Assembly: GCF_009765275.1 (NCBI RefSeq)
Contig: NZ_VOPH01000001.1
Coordinates: 868,001-932,000 of the forward strand
DNA: 64,000 bases
Reading direction: 5' to 3'
DNA from: Chachezhania sediminis
GTDB lineage: Bacteria; Pseudomonadota; Alphaproteobacteria; Rhodobacterales; Rhodobacteraceae
This document shows positions 1 through 8,273 of the stretch, piece after piece. Within the stretch, counting starts at the first letter, position 1. Every line of letters begins with the position of its first letter. The notes under the pieces are model-generated. The model searched no databases. It saw only the letters and a list, made by a program, of their open reading frames with translations, and was not told the origin of the DNA. The position numbers were made by a program, and so were the translations under genes.

Positions 1-95
1 CGCACCTCGCCCGGGCCGGGTTCACCCACCTCGCGGTCGACGATCTTCAGCGCCTCCGGCCCACCATGGGCCTCGATGATGACGGTACGTGCCAT
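1..95 (-). CDS. Quinone oxidoreductase-like protein, N-terminal fragment (cut by window edge)
   Basis: Only the first 31 codons lie in the window; the rest runs off the left edge. The reading begins MARTVIIEAHGGPEALKIVD, the beta-strand start of zinc-independent medium-chain NADPH:quinone oxidoreductases, including the GGPE turn. The ATG at 95 lies 4 bp after the stop of the neighbouring oxidoreductase on the same strand, so the two form an operon and may be paralogues. The substrate cannot be told from this fragment. Confidence 0.7.
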   Translation of the reverse strand, partial: MARTVIIEAHGGPEALKIVDREVGEPGPGEV

Positions 96-99
96 GCTC

Positions 100-1089
100 C
101 TACCCCCCGATCTTCAGAACGATCTTGCCGATATGGGCCGAACTTTCCATGCGGGCATGGGCGCTTGCCGCATCTTCCAGCGCGAATTCCTGGTCCATCA
201 CCGGTTTCACCTTGCCGGCCTCCAGCAGGGGCCAGACACGCGTCTTCAGCGATAGGGCGATATTGGCCTTGGCCAGGTCGCTTTGCGGGCGCAGGGTCGA
301 TCCGGTCACCGTCAGCCGGCGGGTCATCACCTGGACGAAGTTGAAGTCGGCCTTGGATCCTTGCAGGAAGGCGATGATCACCAGCCGCCCATCATCCGCC
401 AGCGCGTTGATATCGCGCTGCAGGTAGGGTCCGCTGACCATTTCCAGGATCAGGTTCGCGCCGCCTTCGGCCTTCATCACCTCGACGAAATCCTCCTCGC
501 GGTAGTTGATCGCACGTTCCGCGCCCAGGTCCAGGCAGGCCTGGCATTTGTCGGCCGATCCGGCGGTGGCAAAGACCCGCGCGCCAAAGGCATTGGCAAG
601 CTGGATCGCCGTGGTGCCGATGCCGCTGGACCCGCCATGGACCAAAAAGCGTTCGCCGGCCTTCAGGCCGCCGCGGTCGAAGACATTGGTCCAGACGGTA
701 AAGAACGTCTCCGGCAGGCAGGCCGCTTCCTTCATCGACAGGCCGTCCGGAACCGGCAGGCAATGCGCCGCCGCCGTCACCACATATTCGGCATAACCGC
801 CGCCCGGCAGCAGCGCGCAGACCTTGTCGCCGACCCTGGGCGATGTCACGCCCGCGCCGACCGCCACCACCTCGCCCGAGGCTTCCAGCCCCGGCAGGTC
901 GCTGGCGCCCTTGGGCACCGGGTAATTGCCTGCGCGCTGGATCGCGTCGGGCCGGTTCACGCCGGCATAGGCCACCTTGATCAGGACCTGCCCGTGCCCC
1001 GGTTCCGGAATTGCGCGTGTGGCCGGTTTCAGGACCTCCGGTCCACCGAATTCCGAGATTTCCACCACCCGCATCGTGTCGCCGCTCAT
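100..1089 (-). CDS. NAD(P)H quinone oxidoreductase, PIG3-like (medium-chain dehydrogenase family)
   Basis: A 329-residue, full-length medium-chain dehydrogenase/reductase. An N-terminal GroES-like domain (about 1-125, with GGPEVL at 15-20 and GVNRPD at 43-48) is followed by a Rossmann domain whose NADPH loop reads HGGSSGIGTTAIQLA at about 151-165. The catalytic-zinc ligands of alcohol dehydrogenases are absent, as in quinone reductases. The GVNRPD and PGLEASGEVVAVG segments resemble the p53-inducible PIG3 branch, which reduces quinones or enals in the cytoplasm. The first ATG (1089) has a GGAG-type ribosome site in front; an internal ATG at codon 6 is also possible. The specific substrate is unknown. 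Confidence 0.85.
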   Translation of the reverse strand: MSGDTMRVVEISEFGGPEVLKPATRAIPEPGHGQVLIKVAYAGVNRPDAIQRAGNYPVPKGASDLPGLEASGEVVAVGAGVTSPRVGDKVCALLPGGGYAEYVVTAAAHCLPVPDGLSMKEAACLPETFFTVWTNVFDRGGLKAGERFLVHGGSSGIGTTAIQLANAFGARVFATAGSADKCQACLDLGAERAINYREEDFVEVMKAEGGANLILEMVSGPYLQRDINALADDGRLVIIAFLQGSKADFNFVQVMTRRLTVTGSTLRPQSDLAKANIALSLKTRVWPLLEAGKVKPVMDQEFALEDAASAHARMESSAHIGKIVLKIGG

Positions 1090-1255
1090 CGTGTCGCTCC
1101 TCGTCAGACCGAATTTGCCCGGACCTTAATCCGAACGTTCACCGGATGGCGAGTGCCCATGACGCGGGTGCAGGAGGCGCAGCTTCCTGCGCGGGGGGGG
1201 TGCGGGGGGCAGCCCCCTCACCCTCCTCTGGCGACGCGCCACGCGCGGCGCAAAT
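1090..1255. repeat. GC-rich intergenic repeat with G-runs
   Basis: The segment between the oxidoreductase and the COQ9-family gene contains long G-runs and a GGGGGGC-AG-CCCCC type snap-back at about 1191-1216. It resembles the GGGGGC-nnn-GCCCCC element at about 18610-18626. I regard it as one member of a dispersed GC-rich intergenic repeat. No gene is seen. Confidence 0.4.
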
Positions 1256-1984
1256 TCAGTGTCGTCCGGACACCCGCCCCGGAAACAGGCTGCCGCCCCC
1301 GGCCGAGGGCGCGCGGACCTGGCCCAGGATCCGGTTCGGCAGCGCCAGGAAGGGCTTCAGCAGCGGGTTGCCGTTCACCTTGGCCTTCACCGTCTCGAAC
1401 TGCATCACGTTCTCGATTCGCCGGTCCAGAAAGGCCCAGGTCGCCTCGGATCCATCGCTGTCGTCGCCCAGCCAGAACAGCAGCGTCGACGAATAGACCG
1501 CCGACAGCGTCGCCCGCTTGGTGTACCAGTTCACGTCCTCGGACGTGTCGCCCAGGGCCGACCAGATCCGGTCGCAGGTCTGCCAGACCGCCTTGGCCCC
1601 GTCGCCCGCATAAAGCGGCAGTGCGAAAAGGGTCATGCCCCGGCGCACAAGGTCGCGGTCCTCGACCGCTTCCAGACGGAAGCGGACCGCCGCCGCGATC
1701 CTTTCCCGGAACTTCAGGTCCGACAGGTCGGTTTCCGCCAGTCGTTCCAGCATCTTGCCGTCGCCCCGGTCGTGATAGGCCAGGGCCAGGTCCACCCCGC
1801 CCCGTGGAAAGATCGCCCGGGCCAGCGCCGGTTCGACGCCCGCATCGGCGATCGCCGCCTTCAGCGTGGCCTCGGACCAGCCGTCGAAGACGACATGCAG
1901 AAGGGCCGCGTCCAGCACCTTGTCCCGGACCGAATCGAAGCCCGTTCCGATCTCCGCATTGCCTGCGGTTTGCTCGTCTATCAT
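1256..1984 (-). CDS. COQ9 family protein (ubiquinone biosynthesis accessory)
   Basis: A 242-residue helical protein with a TetR-like N-terminal half (VRDKVLDAALLHVVFDGW at about 20-37, then a helix with ADAGVEPALARAIFPRG) and the C-terminal segment typical of COQ9 (DVNWYTKRATLSAVYSST, then FWLGD at about 173-177). In mitochondria and alphaproteobacteria COQ9 binds lipid and assists COQ7-type hydroxylation in ubiquinone synthesis at the membrane. I chose the ATG at 1984 (MIDEQT); an in-frame ATG 8 codons upstream lies close to the divergent rpsU region and is less likely. It stands alone on this strand. Confidence 0.8.
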   Translation of the reverse strand: MIDEQTAGNAEIGTGFDSVRDKVLDAALLHVVFDGWSEATLKAAIADAGVEPALARAIFPRGGVDLALAYHDRGDGKMLERLAETDLSDLKFRERIAAAVRFRLEAVEDRDLVRRGMTLFALPLYAGDGAKAVWQTCDRIWSALGDTSEDVNWYTKRATLSAVYSSTLLFWLGDDSDGSEATWAFLDRRIENVMQFETVKAKVNGNPLLKPFLALPNRILGQVRAPSAGGGSLFPGRVSGRH

Positions 1985-2107
1985 GGCACGCGCTCCTGTC
2001 TGGTCCAAACTGGCCTGTCCTGCTGGACAACTTAGGGTGACCCTGCTAAAAGGCCAACTCCTGCAAATTCCCTTGCAACTCTATTCTAGAAAGGTGGTGA
2101 CAACCAC

Positions 2108-2314
2108 ATGCAGGTCAGTGTTCGCGACAACAATGTCGACCAGGCGCTCCGTGCTCTGAAGAAGAAACTTCAGCGCGAAGGCGTGTTCCGCGAAATGAAG
2201 CTCAAGCAACATTTCGAGAAGCCGTCCGAGAAAAAAGCGCGCGAGAAAGCCGAAGCGATCCGCCGTGCGCGCAAGCTCGCGCGCAAGAAGGCGCAGCGCG
2301 AAGGTCTGCTCTGA
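2108..2314 (+). CDS. rpsU: 30S ribosomal protein S21
   Basis: A 68-residue, strongly basic protein that matches the S21 family over its full length: [20 protein letters not shown] at the start, then [20 protein letters not shown] and an Arg/Lys/Ala-rich tail. S21 sits on the platform of the small ribosomal subunit near the anti-Shine-Dalgarno end of 16S rRNA. An AAAGGTGGTGA ribosome site (2090-2100) precedes the ATG. The gene is monocistronic and is followed by a Rho-independent terminator. Confidence 0.97.
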   Translation: MQVSVRDNNVDQALRALKKKLQREGVFREMKLKQHFEKPSEKKAREKAEAIRRARKLARKKAQREGLL

Positions 2315-2438
2315 TCCGACGCTGGTCGTGGCCCGGGATGCAAGTCTCAGGCAGGCACCGGTCATAATCCGGTACCGACAGCCCGATCCAGACGATCCGA
2401 TCCGTCGACAGTTGAACGACGATATCTGAAAGACGAGG

Positions 2439-2467
2439 AAACTCCCGCGGCCCCGCCCGGGAGTTTT
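2439..2467 (+). terminator. Rho-independent terminator after rpsU
   Basis: The arms AAACTCCCG (2439-2447) and CGGGAGTTT (2458-2466) form a 9-bp stem that ends in a T-run. It sits about 125 bp after the rpsU stop. The A-run on the left arm means it could also stop transcripts coming from the right, but no gene on the minus strand ends directly beside it. Confidence 0.75.
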
Positions 2468-2516
2468 CGATTTTCGGGGGGCCGGCCCTCTTCCGTCCGG
2501 TCCTCCGCGCCGCCGC

Positions 2517-3563
2517 TCAGTCCCGGGGCGACAGGTCGCCCCCACGCCCGCCCGACTTGCGGCCGAAGGTGGCAAAGCCTTCCGACACGGCCAGGCCGAT
2601 CAGCGGAAAGACCGCCCAGAAGCTGCCGGACCAGCTCAACAGGTTAATCGCCGACACCCCCAATCCGATGACAACAAAGCGCAAGCGGCGGGCCTGGATC
2701 GGATCCACAGTCAGGACGTTTGCCCCCATCATCCCCAGGCCAAGAAACGCGGCAACGATCACCCATTGGATGAAGAACGACCCGCCAGTGAAAAGGTCGA
2801 TCAGGAACAGGCCGGCCAGGCCAATCCCGGTCATGCGGACCTTGCGGAAGAACTGATCCCGTGGGGTCAGGCCGCCCGGATCCCGAACGTCATGGTCATG
2901 GTCATGGTCGTGCCCGTGGCGCATCGTGTGGCTGTGCATGTCGGCCACGCCCAGCGGCGGCGTGCGGTCCGCATCCCCGCCTTGCGCGACCGGGGCCACC
3001 TTGGGTGCAACGGACGCCGGGCCGGAGGAGACGCGGAAGACCTCCACATCCTCGACGAAATTCTTGGGCCGCCGGTCACCCATGGCCTCGAACCCGACGC
3101 TCAGCTTCGACCGGACCTGGTCGTAGACTTGGCGCGAGATCAGGATGCCGCCCGGTTCGGCCATTTCCTGCAGGCGGGCGGCCAGGTTCACGCCTTCGCC
3201 CAGCAGGTCGTCGCCATCCACGATCACATCGCCCAAGTGAATGCCGATGCGGAAATCCAGCCGCTTGTCGTCCTGCCCCGCCAGGTCTGCCAGTTCGCGC
3301 TGCACCTCGACCGCGCAGTTCACCGCCTCGACCACCGACGGAAAGTCCGCGATCAGCCCGTCGCCCGCCGTGTTGGCGATACGACCGTCATGGCGCTGGA
3401 TCAGCCGGTCAAATACATCCCGCGCGGCATGCAGCGCCGCATAGGTCCCCACCTCGTCCCGGCCCATGTGCTCGCTGAAGCGGGCGGCATCGGCCGCCAG
3501 GATCGTGGTCAGCTTGCGGCGCAGGCGGGCCCCTTCTTCGGGTTGGGTTTCGGGGGCGGTCAT
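2517..3563 (-). CDS. Class III adenylate/guanylate cyclase with His-rich linker and C-terminal membrane domain
   Basis: A 348-residue protein. The N-terminal catalytic domain (about 15-178) keeps both metal-binding aspartates (D25 in AADAARFS, D68 in TAGDGLIADF) and the transition-state pair N126/R130 in GEGVNLAARLQ, so it is probably active; the product (cAMP or cGMP) is not decided by eye. A Pro/Ala linker leads to a His/Asp run (HSHTMRHGHDHDHDHD, 210-225) and then hydrophobic segments at about 243-335 of the 2TM type. This order, catalytic domain first and membrane last, is the reverse of most membrane cyclases. The ATG at 3563 was chosen because the open frame upstream reads as non-coding. 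It is divergent from the PAS protein at 3748. Confidence 0.8.
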   Translation of the reverse strand: MTAPETQPEEGARLRRKLTTILAADAARFSEHMGRDEVGTYAALHAARDVFDRLIQRHDGRIANTAGDGLIADFPSVVEAVNCAVEVQRELADLAGQDDKRLDFRIGIHLGDVIVDGDDLLGEGVNLAARLQEMAEPGGILISRQVYDQVRSKLSVGFEAMGDRRPKNFVEDVEVFRVSSGPASVAPKVAPVAQGGDADRTPPLGVADMHSHTMRHGHDHDHDHDVRDPGGLTPRDQFFRKVRMTGIGLAGLFLIDLFTGGSFFIQWVIVAAFLGLGMMGANVLTVDPIQARRLRFVVIGLGVSAINLLSWSGSFWAVFPLIGLAVSEGFATFGRKSGGRGGDLSPRD

Positions 3564-3747
3564 GGTCTTGTCCTTTCCGGAAGGTGACGCCGATCTAGGG
3601 CACCCGCGCCCGGATGTCAGCATCCGCGGCCACTTTGCCACGGGTTCCCGGCAATCTGCAGGCGAAAAATACGCCGGCCAGCACCGTCTTTCCGGGTTCT
3701 TAAACGATCCATGCGAACTTTCCCGCCGTCGAAGCCATGGAGGCGGC

Positions 3748-5040
3748 ATGAGTCAGAAACCGCAAGCGTCAGCCGGCGAACGGGCGGAATCTCCCTTCCG
3801 GATCGAGGAACTGTTCTTTTCGCGCACCGATGACCGCGGGGTGATCCGGTCAGGCAATTCGGTCTTCCAGCGGGTCGCACACTATGACTGGAACGAACTG
3901 ATCGGCGCGCCCCACAAGCTGATCCGCCATAACGACATGCCCAAGGCGGTGTTCCACATGTTGTGGGACACGATCAAGGCCGGCAAGCCAATCGGCGCCT
4001 ATGTGAAGAACCGTGCCAAGACCGGGCAGTACTACTGGGTCTTCGCCTTCGTCACCCCGATCAAGGACGGATATCTCTCCGTCCGGCTGAAACCCTCCTC
4101 AGCGCTGTTCGGGGCGGTGGCCGGCGAATACAAGACCCTGCGCGCCTTGGAACTGGCCGACAGCCTGCCGGCCGCCGCCAGCGCCGAAATGCTGCTGACC
4201 CGGCTGGGGGACCTTGGCTGGCGCAACTATGCAGCCTTCATGGTCGACGCCGCCATGCAAGAGGTCTGCGCCCGCGACAAGGCCCTGAACGGAAAACCGG
4301 GAGAGGCCGGCGCCGCCATGGGCCGCATCCTGGAACTGGCGGCCCAGAACCAGAAGGATGCCGAACAGGTCCTTCGCCTGTGCGAAACGCTGAAATACAC
4401 CGCCATCAACCTGTCGATTCATTCGTCGAAGAACGCGGCCCACCGGCAGCTGTTCAACGTGATCTCGTCAAATTTCGCCCGGGTCTGCGACCTGTTGAAG
4501 GGCCAGGTGCGCGCCTTCATCGCCAGCGCACAGGACGTGTCGGACCGGATCAACGAGGGGCTGTTCCTGCTGCTGACCGCACGGATGCAGTCAGAAATCG
4601 CCCACATGTTCCGCGACGAACATGCCGAGGACGGCACGGAACTGGACCAGGCCCGCGAGGCCGACCTGCTGTTCGAACAAAGCAACCACTACACCGACCG
4701 CGCGCGGGCCAGCCTGCAGGACATGCTGACCGATGTCCGCGCCTTCCAGTGGCGCTGCGACGAGATGATGGAACATGTCGGCGCGCTTGGGGTCACGGGC
4801 GATGTCGGCCTGATCGAAACCGCGCGGCTGGACCGCAGCGGGTCTGTCACCTTTCAGCTGCTGGCAGAAACCGCGCGCGTGCAGGAAGCCATGGAAACCG
4901 CGCTGAAGGGGATCATCCAGCGCAATGCCGACCTGGAACGCACGATCGAACTGGCCAGCGCCTATGGCCGGCCGCGCAGCCCCCATGTGCCGCGCCCCAA
5001 CACGGTGTCATCGCCGAAACGGATGGCGCGGACCGGCTAG
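3748..5040 (+). CDS. Aer-like PAS-domain protein with unrecognised helical C-terminus
   Basis: A 430-residue protein. Residues about 25-125 are a PAS domain of the aerotaxis (Aer) type: LIRHNDMPKAVFHMLW, then YVKNRAKTGQYYWVFAFVTP and GYLSVRLKPS. In Aer this domain binds FAD and senses redox state. The remaining 300 residues are predominantly helical but lack the conserved hairpin tip of methyl-accepting proteins, and no transmembrane segment or HAMP domain is visible. The ATG at 3748 follows GGAGGC. It could be a soluble redox sensor feeding a chemotaxis pathway; the chemotaxis operon in this window (22.3-27.7 kb) has no receptor. The function of the C-terminal part is unknown. Confidence 0.75.
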   Translation: MSQKPQASAGERAESPFRIEELFFSRTDDRGVIRSGNSVFQRVAHYDWNELIGAPHKLIRHNDMPKAVFHMLWDTIKAGKPIGAYVKNRAKTGQYYWVFAFVTPIKDGYLSVRLKPSSALFGAVAGEYKTLRALELADSLPAAASAEMLLTRLGDLGWRNYAAFMVDAAMQEVCARDKALNGKPGEAGAAMGRILELAAQNQKDAEQVLRLCETLKYTAINLSIHSSKNAAHRQLFNVISSNFARVCDLLKGQVRAFIASAQDVSDRINEGLFLLLTARMQSEIAHMFRDEHAEDGTELDQAREADLLFEQSNHYTDRARASLQDMLTDVRAFQWRCDEMMEHVGALGVTGDVGLIETARLDRSGSVTFQLLAETARVQEAMETALKGIIQRNADLERTIELASAYGRPRSPHVPRPNTVSSPKRMARTG

Positions 5041-5072
5041 GGTCAGGACCCCAGGCCCTTGCGGACCGGGGA

Positions 5073-5996
5073 TCAGTAGATCTTGGGCACGTAAAGTTCG
5101 TCCGGCAGCACCTGCCGTTCGTAATTGGGGGAAAATTCGCGTTCCGGCAGCACCACCTTCTGATGCGGCACATCTTCATAGGGGATCTTGGTCAGAAGGT
5201 GTTCGATGCAGTTCAGACGCTCGCGCTTCTTGTCGTTACCTTCGACGATGAACCACGGCGCTTCGGGGATGTTCGTGCGTTCGAACATCGCTTCCTTGGC
5301 CTTGGTGTATTGCTCCCACCGGATCCGGCTTTGCAGGTCCATCGGCGACAGCTTCCACTGCTTCATCGGGTCGTGAATGCGCATCAGGAACCGCAATTGC
5401 TGTTCCTCGTCCGTGATCGAGAACCAGTATTTCAGAAGGATGATCCCCGACCGGACCAGCATCCTTTCGAATTCCGGAACGTCCTGCATGAACTGTTCCA
5501 CCTGGTCGGGCGTGGCAAAGCCCATCACCCGTTCGACCCCGGCGCGGTTGTACCAGGACCGGTCGAACAGCACGATCTCGCCCCCGGCGGGCAGATGCGG
5601 GACATAGCGCTGGAAATACCACTGGCTTTGTTCCCGCGGCGTCGGCGCCGGCAGCGCCACCACACGGGCGACCCGCGGGTTCAGACGCTGGGTGATCCGC
5701 TTGATCACGCCGCCCTTGCCGGCGGAATCCCGGCCTTCGAACAGGATGCAGACCTTGGCCCCGGTGTGCTGGACCCAGTCCTGCACTTTGATCAGCTCCG
5801 CCTGCAGACGCAGAAGGTTGCGGAAATACACCTGCCGGTCCAGCTGGTTCGGATGCTGCTCGTTATAGATCTTACGGATCTCCTGGCTCAGCATCGGCTC
5901 CGCGAACTCGATCTCGAAATCCTCGTCCAGAACGTCCTGCAGCTCTGCCTCGAGCCAGTCCATGGGCAAGTTCCCGTCTGCGTCCGACATCGTCAC
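5073..5996 (-). CDS. ppk2: Polyphosphate kinase 2 family protein
   Basis: A 307-residue protein of typical PPK2 length. It has a Walker A loop (FEGRDSAGKGG, about 86-96), a lid-region arginine cluster, and the Walker B-like FDRSWYNRAGVE at about 144-155. The segments YFQRYVPHLPAGGEIVLFD and RIRWEQYTKAKE are hallmarks of one-domain PPK2 enzymes, which move phosphate between polyphosphate and nucleoside mono- or diphosphates in the cytoplasm. Nucleotide preference (ADP, GDP or AMP) cannot be read off. An in-frame ATG at codon 3 is an equally plausible start. It is convergent with the PAS gene, 32 bp away. Confidence 0.92.
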   Translation of the reverse strand: MTMSDADGNLPMDWLEAELQDVLDEDFEIEFAEPMLSQEIRKIYNEQHPNQLDRQVYFRNLLRLQAELIKVQDWVQHTGAKVCILFEGRDSAGKGGVIKRITQRLNPRVARVVALPAPTPREQSQWYFQRYVPHLPAGGEIVLFDRSWYNRAGVERVMGFATPDQVEQFMQDVPEFERMLVRSGIILLKYWFSITDEEQQLRFLMRIHDPMKQWKLSPMDLQSRIRWEQYTKAKEAMFERTNIPEAPWFIVEGNDKKRERLNCIEHLLTKIPYEDVPHQKVVLPEREFSPNYERQVLPDELYVPKIY

Positions 5997-6069
5997 GTCC
6001 TTTCGAAAACAACTGGGGCTGCGGTACCGGGAAGGTGTAACAGATTGGTGTCAAACGTCTTATAGTCGG

Positions 6070-7668
6070 TCATCGTGCCGCTGCCAGTATCATCCCTGCC
6101 GCCTTCTCGGCCATCATAATGGTGGGCGAATTGGTGTTGCCGCTGGTGATCCGCGGCATCGCGCTGGCGTCGACGACCCGCAGCCCGGACAGCCCCTTCA
6201 GCCGCATCTCCGCGTCCAGCGGCGCGCCTTCGCCCCCCATCGCCACGGTGGACACGGGATGGAAGATGGTGGTCCCGACGTCGCCCGCCGCACGGGCCAG
6301 GTCGTCGGGATCGTCGCTGTCGACGCCCGGCTTCATCTCGACCGGGTTGTAACGCTGCATCGGGGACTGGGACATGATCGCCCGCGCCTGCCGGATCGCG
6401 GCCACCGCCACCTGCCGGTCGCCTTCGGTCGACAGGTAGTTCGGCGCGATCACCGGCGCCTGATAGGGGTCGGCCGATGCGATCTGCACCGTGCCCCGGC
6501 TTTCGGGGCGCAGGTTGCAGACGCTGGCGGTGATCGCCGGGAAATCGTGCAAGGGCTGGCCGAAGGCCTCCAGCGACAGGGGCTGGACGTGATATTCAAG
6601 GTCCGGCGTCGCCAGATCGGGCCGCGAGCGCGAGAAGGCCCCCAGCTGGCTGGGCGCCATCGACATCGGCCCCGACCGGAACAGCGTGTATTCAAGCCCG
6701 ATCTTCGCCTTGCCGATCAGGGAATTGGCCAGGGTGTTCAGCGTCTTGGCGCCTTCCAGCCGCCAGGCACAGCGCAATTGCAGGTGGTCCTGCAGGTTGC
6801 CCCCTACGCCCGGTACCTCGTGCACCACGTCGATTCCGTTCCGCGCCAGAAGGTCCCCCGGCCCGATCCCCGACAATTGCAGGATCTGGGGCGAGCCGAT
6901 GGCCCCGGCCGACAGGATGACCTCGGCCCGGGCTTTGGCCACCCGCGCCTCTCCGCCACGGCCGCCCTTGTCATAGCGGACACCGGTGACGCGCCCATCC
7001 TCGATCACAAGGCCGGTAGTGTGGGCTTCGGTTTCGACCTTCAGGGTCTGCGACTTGGTCGTCCGAAGGAAGGCCTTGGCGGTGTTCATCCGCCAGCCAG
7101 ACCGCTGGTTCACGCGGAAATAGCCCACGCCCTCGTTATTGCCGCGGTTGAAATCCTCGACCATGGGCAGGCCCCAGGCCTGTGCCGCCTCGGCCCAGCT
7201 GTCCAGCACGTCCCAGTGCAGGCGCTGCTTTTCCACCCGCCATTCGCCACCGGTGGCGTGCAGGTCGGATGCGCCTTCGCCGTAATCCTCGGACTTCAGG
7301 AAGAAGGGCAGGACATCGTCCCAGCCCCAGCCGGGCAGCCCCATCTGCCGCCAGCCGTCGTAATCCGCCGCCTGCCCCCTGAGGTAAAGCATGCCGTTGA
7401 TCGACGAACAGCCACCCAGCCCCCTGCCCCGCGGATAGATCAGCGACCGTCCGTTCAGGCCCGGCTCTTCGGCAGTGCGGAACATCCAGTCGGTCCGCGG
7501 ATTGCCGATGCAGTACAAATATCCCATCGGGATATGCACCCAATGGTAGTTGTCACGCCCGCCCGCTTCCAGAAGCAGCACGGATCGGCCGGCCTCGGCC
7601 AGCCGCTTGGCCAGCACGCAACCGGCACTGCCGGCCCCGACGATGATGTAGTCCCATGTCTCAGTCAT
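6070..7668 (-). CDS. GMC family FAD-dependent oxidoreductase (choline dehydrogenase-like)
   Basis: A 532-residue flavoprotein. It opens with the Rossmann dinucleotide motif DYIIVGAGSAGCVLA (about 5-19), carries GGCSSINGMLYLRG (GMC signature 1, about 82-95) and the GAIGSPQILQLSGIGPG signature 2, and ends with VDASAMPRITSGNTNSPTIM, which holds the catalytic His-to-Asn region of alcohol oxidoreductases. The family oxidises alcohols such as choline or glycol derivatives. The ATG at 7668 is preferred because the Rossmann motif follows at once. It lies 7 bp from the end of the Lrp-type regulator on the same strand. Substrate unknown; choline is not supported because betaine genes are absent nearby. 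Confidence 0.9.
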   Translation of the reverse strand: MTETWDYIIVGAGSAGCVLAKRLAEAGRSVLLLEAGGRDNYHWVHIPMGYLYCIGNPRTDWMFRTAEEPGLNGRSLIYPRGRGLGGCSSINGMLYLRGQAADYDGWRQMGLPGWGWDDVLPFFLKSEDYGEGASDLHATGGEWRVEKQRLHWDVLDSWAEAAQAWGLPMVEDFNRGNNEGVGYFRVNQRSGWRMNTAKAFLRTTKSQTLKVETEAHTTGLVIEDGRVTGVRYDKGGRGGEARVAKARAEVILSAGAIGSPQILQLSGIGPGDLLARNGIDVVHEVPGVGGNLQDHLQLRCAWRLEGAKTLNTLANSLIGKAKIGLEYTLFRSGPMSMAPSQLGAFSRSRPDLATPDLEYHVQPLSLEAFGQPLHDFPAITASVCNLRPESRGTVQIASADPYQAPVIAPNYLSTEGDRQVAVAAIRQARAIMSQSPMQRYNPVEMKPGVDSDDPDDLARAAGDVGTTIFHPVSTVAMGGEGAPLDAEMRLKGLSGLRVVDASAMPRITSGNTNSPTIMMAEKAAGMILAAAR

Positions 7669-7675
7669 GGGCGGA

Positions 7676-8134
7676 TCATAGCGGCAGCGCGGTGGTTTTG
7701 AAGACCGTTCGCAACACCAGCGAACTTTGCATCTGGGCGACCCCGGGCAGCCGCGCCAGATGCTCGCGGTGGATGCGGGCAAAGTCGTCGGTGTCTTCCG
7801 CCACGACCTTCAGGATGTAGTCCGCCGTACCCGCCATCAGGTGGCATTCCAGAACGTCCGGGATCCGCTGGACGGCCCTTTCGAAGGCAGTCATCACAGC
7901 CTCGGCCTGGGCCTGCAGCTTGATTTCGACGTGAACCATGGTCGCCAGTCCCAGCTTGCGCGCATCCAGCAGCGCCACCAGGTCACGGATGATCCCCGCC
8001 TCCTCCAGCCGCTGCACCCGCCGGTGGCAGGCCGAGGCTGAAAGGTGCACCGCCTCGGCAAGGTGGGCGTTCGAAATGCGCGCGTCGCGCTGAAGCAGAT
8101 CCAGAATATGCCGATCCGTCGTGTCCAGTTCCAT
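7676..8134 (-). CDS. Lrp/AsnC family transcriptional regulator
   Basis: A 152-residue regulator. A winged helix-turn-helix (LDTTDRHILDLLQRDARISN, recognition helix in LSASACHRRVQRLEEAGII) is followed by the RAM/AsnC effector domain (VMTAFERAVQRIPDVLECHLMAG, DYILKV). It is read divergently from the alanine dehydrogenase gene 139 bp away, the usual arrangement for an Lrp-type activator of ald that responds to alanine. This regulatory link is inferred from position only. The GMC oxidoreductase downstream may be in the same transcript. Confidence 0.9.
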   Translation of the reverse strand: MELDTTDRHILDLLQRDARISNAHLAEAVHLSASACHRRVQRLEEAGIIRDLVALLDARKLGLATMVHVEIKLQAQAEAVMTAFERAVQRIPDVLECHLMAGTADYILKVVAEDTDDFARIHREHLARLPGVAQMQSSLVLRTVFKTTALPL

Positions 8135-8273
8135 TTACGCAAGATTATCCGGTCAATGGGGCATCCAACGCCAGACTATTCGATCACCGAGGGGCATGGC
8201 GAGGCCCGATCGTCGGGAAATTGCATGGAAGAGGCCTTAGATTGGGACTCACCCAGCAGAGGAGGACAAGAAG

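Noticed and set aside
283-2040. A plus-strand open frame of 585 codons
   Set aside because: It lies antisense to the quinone oxidoreductase and the COQ9-family gene and has no protein character of its own.
3963-6065. A plus-strand open frame of 700 codons
   Set aside because: It overlaps the PAS gene in another frame and ppk2 on the other strand; its sequence is Arg/Pro/Gly-rich with no motifs, as expected of a GC-rich shadow frame.
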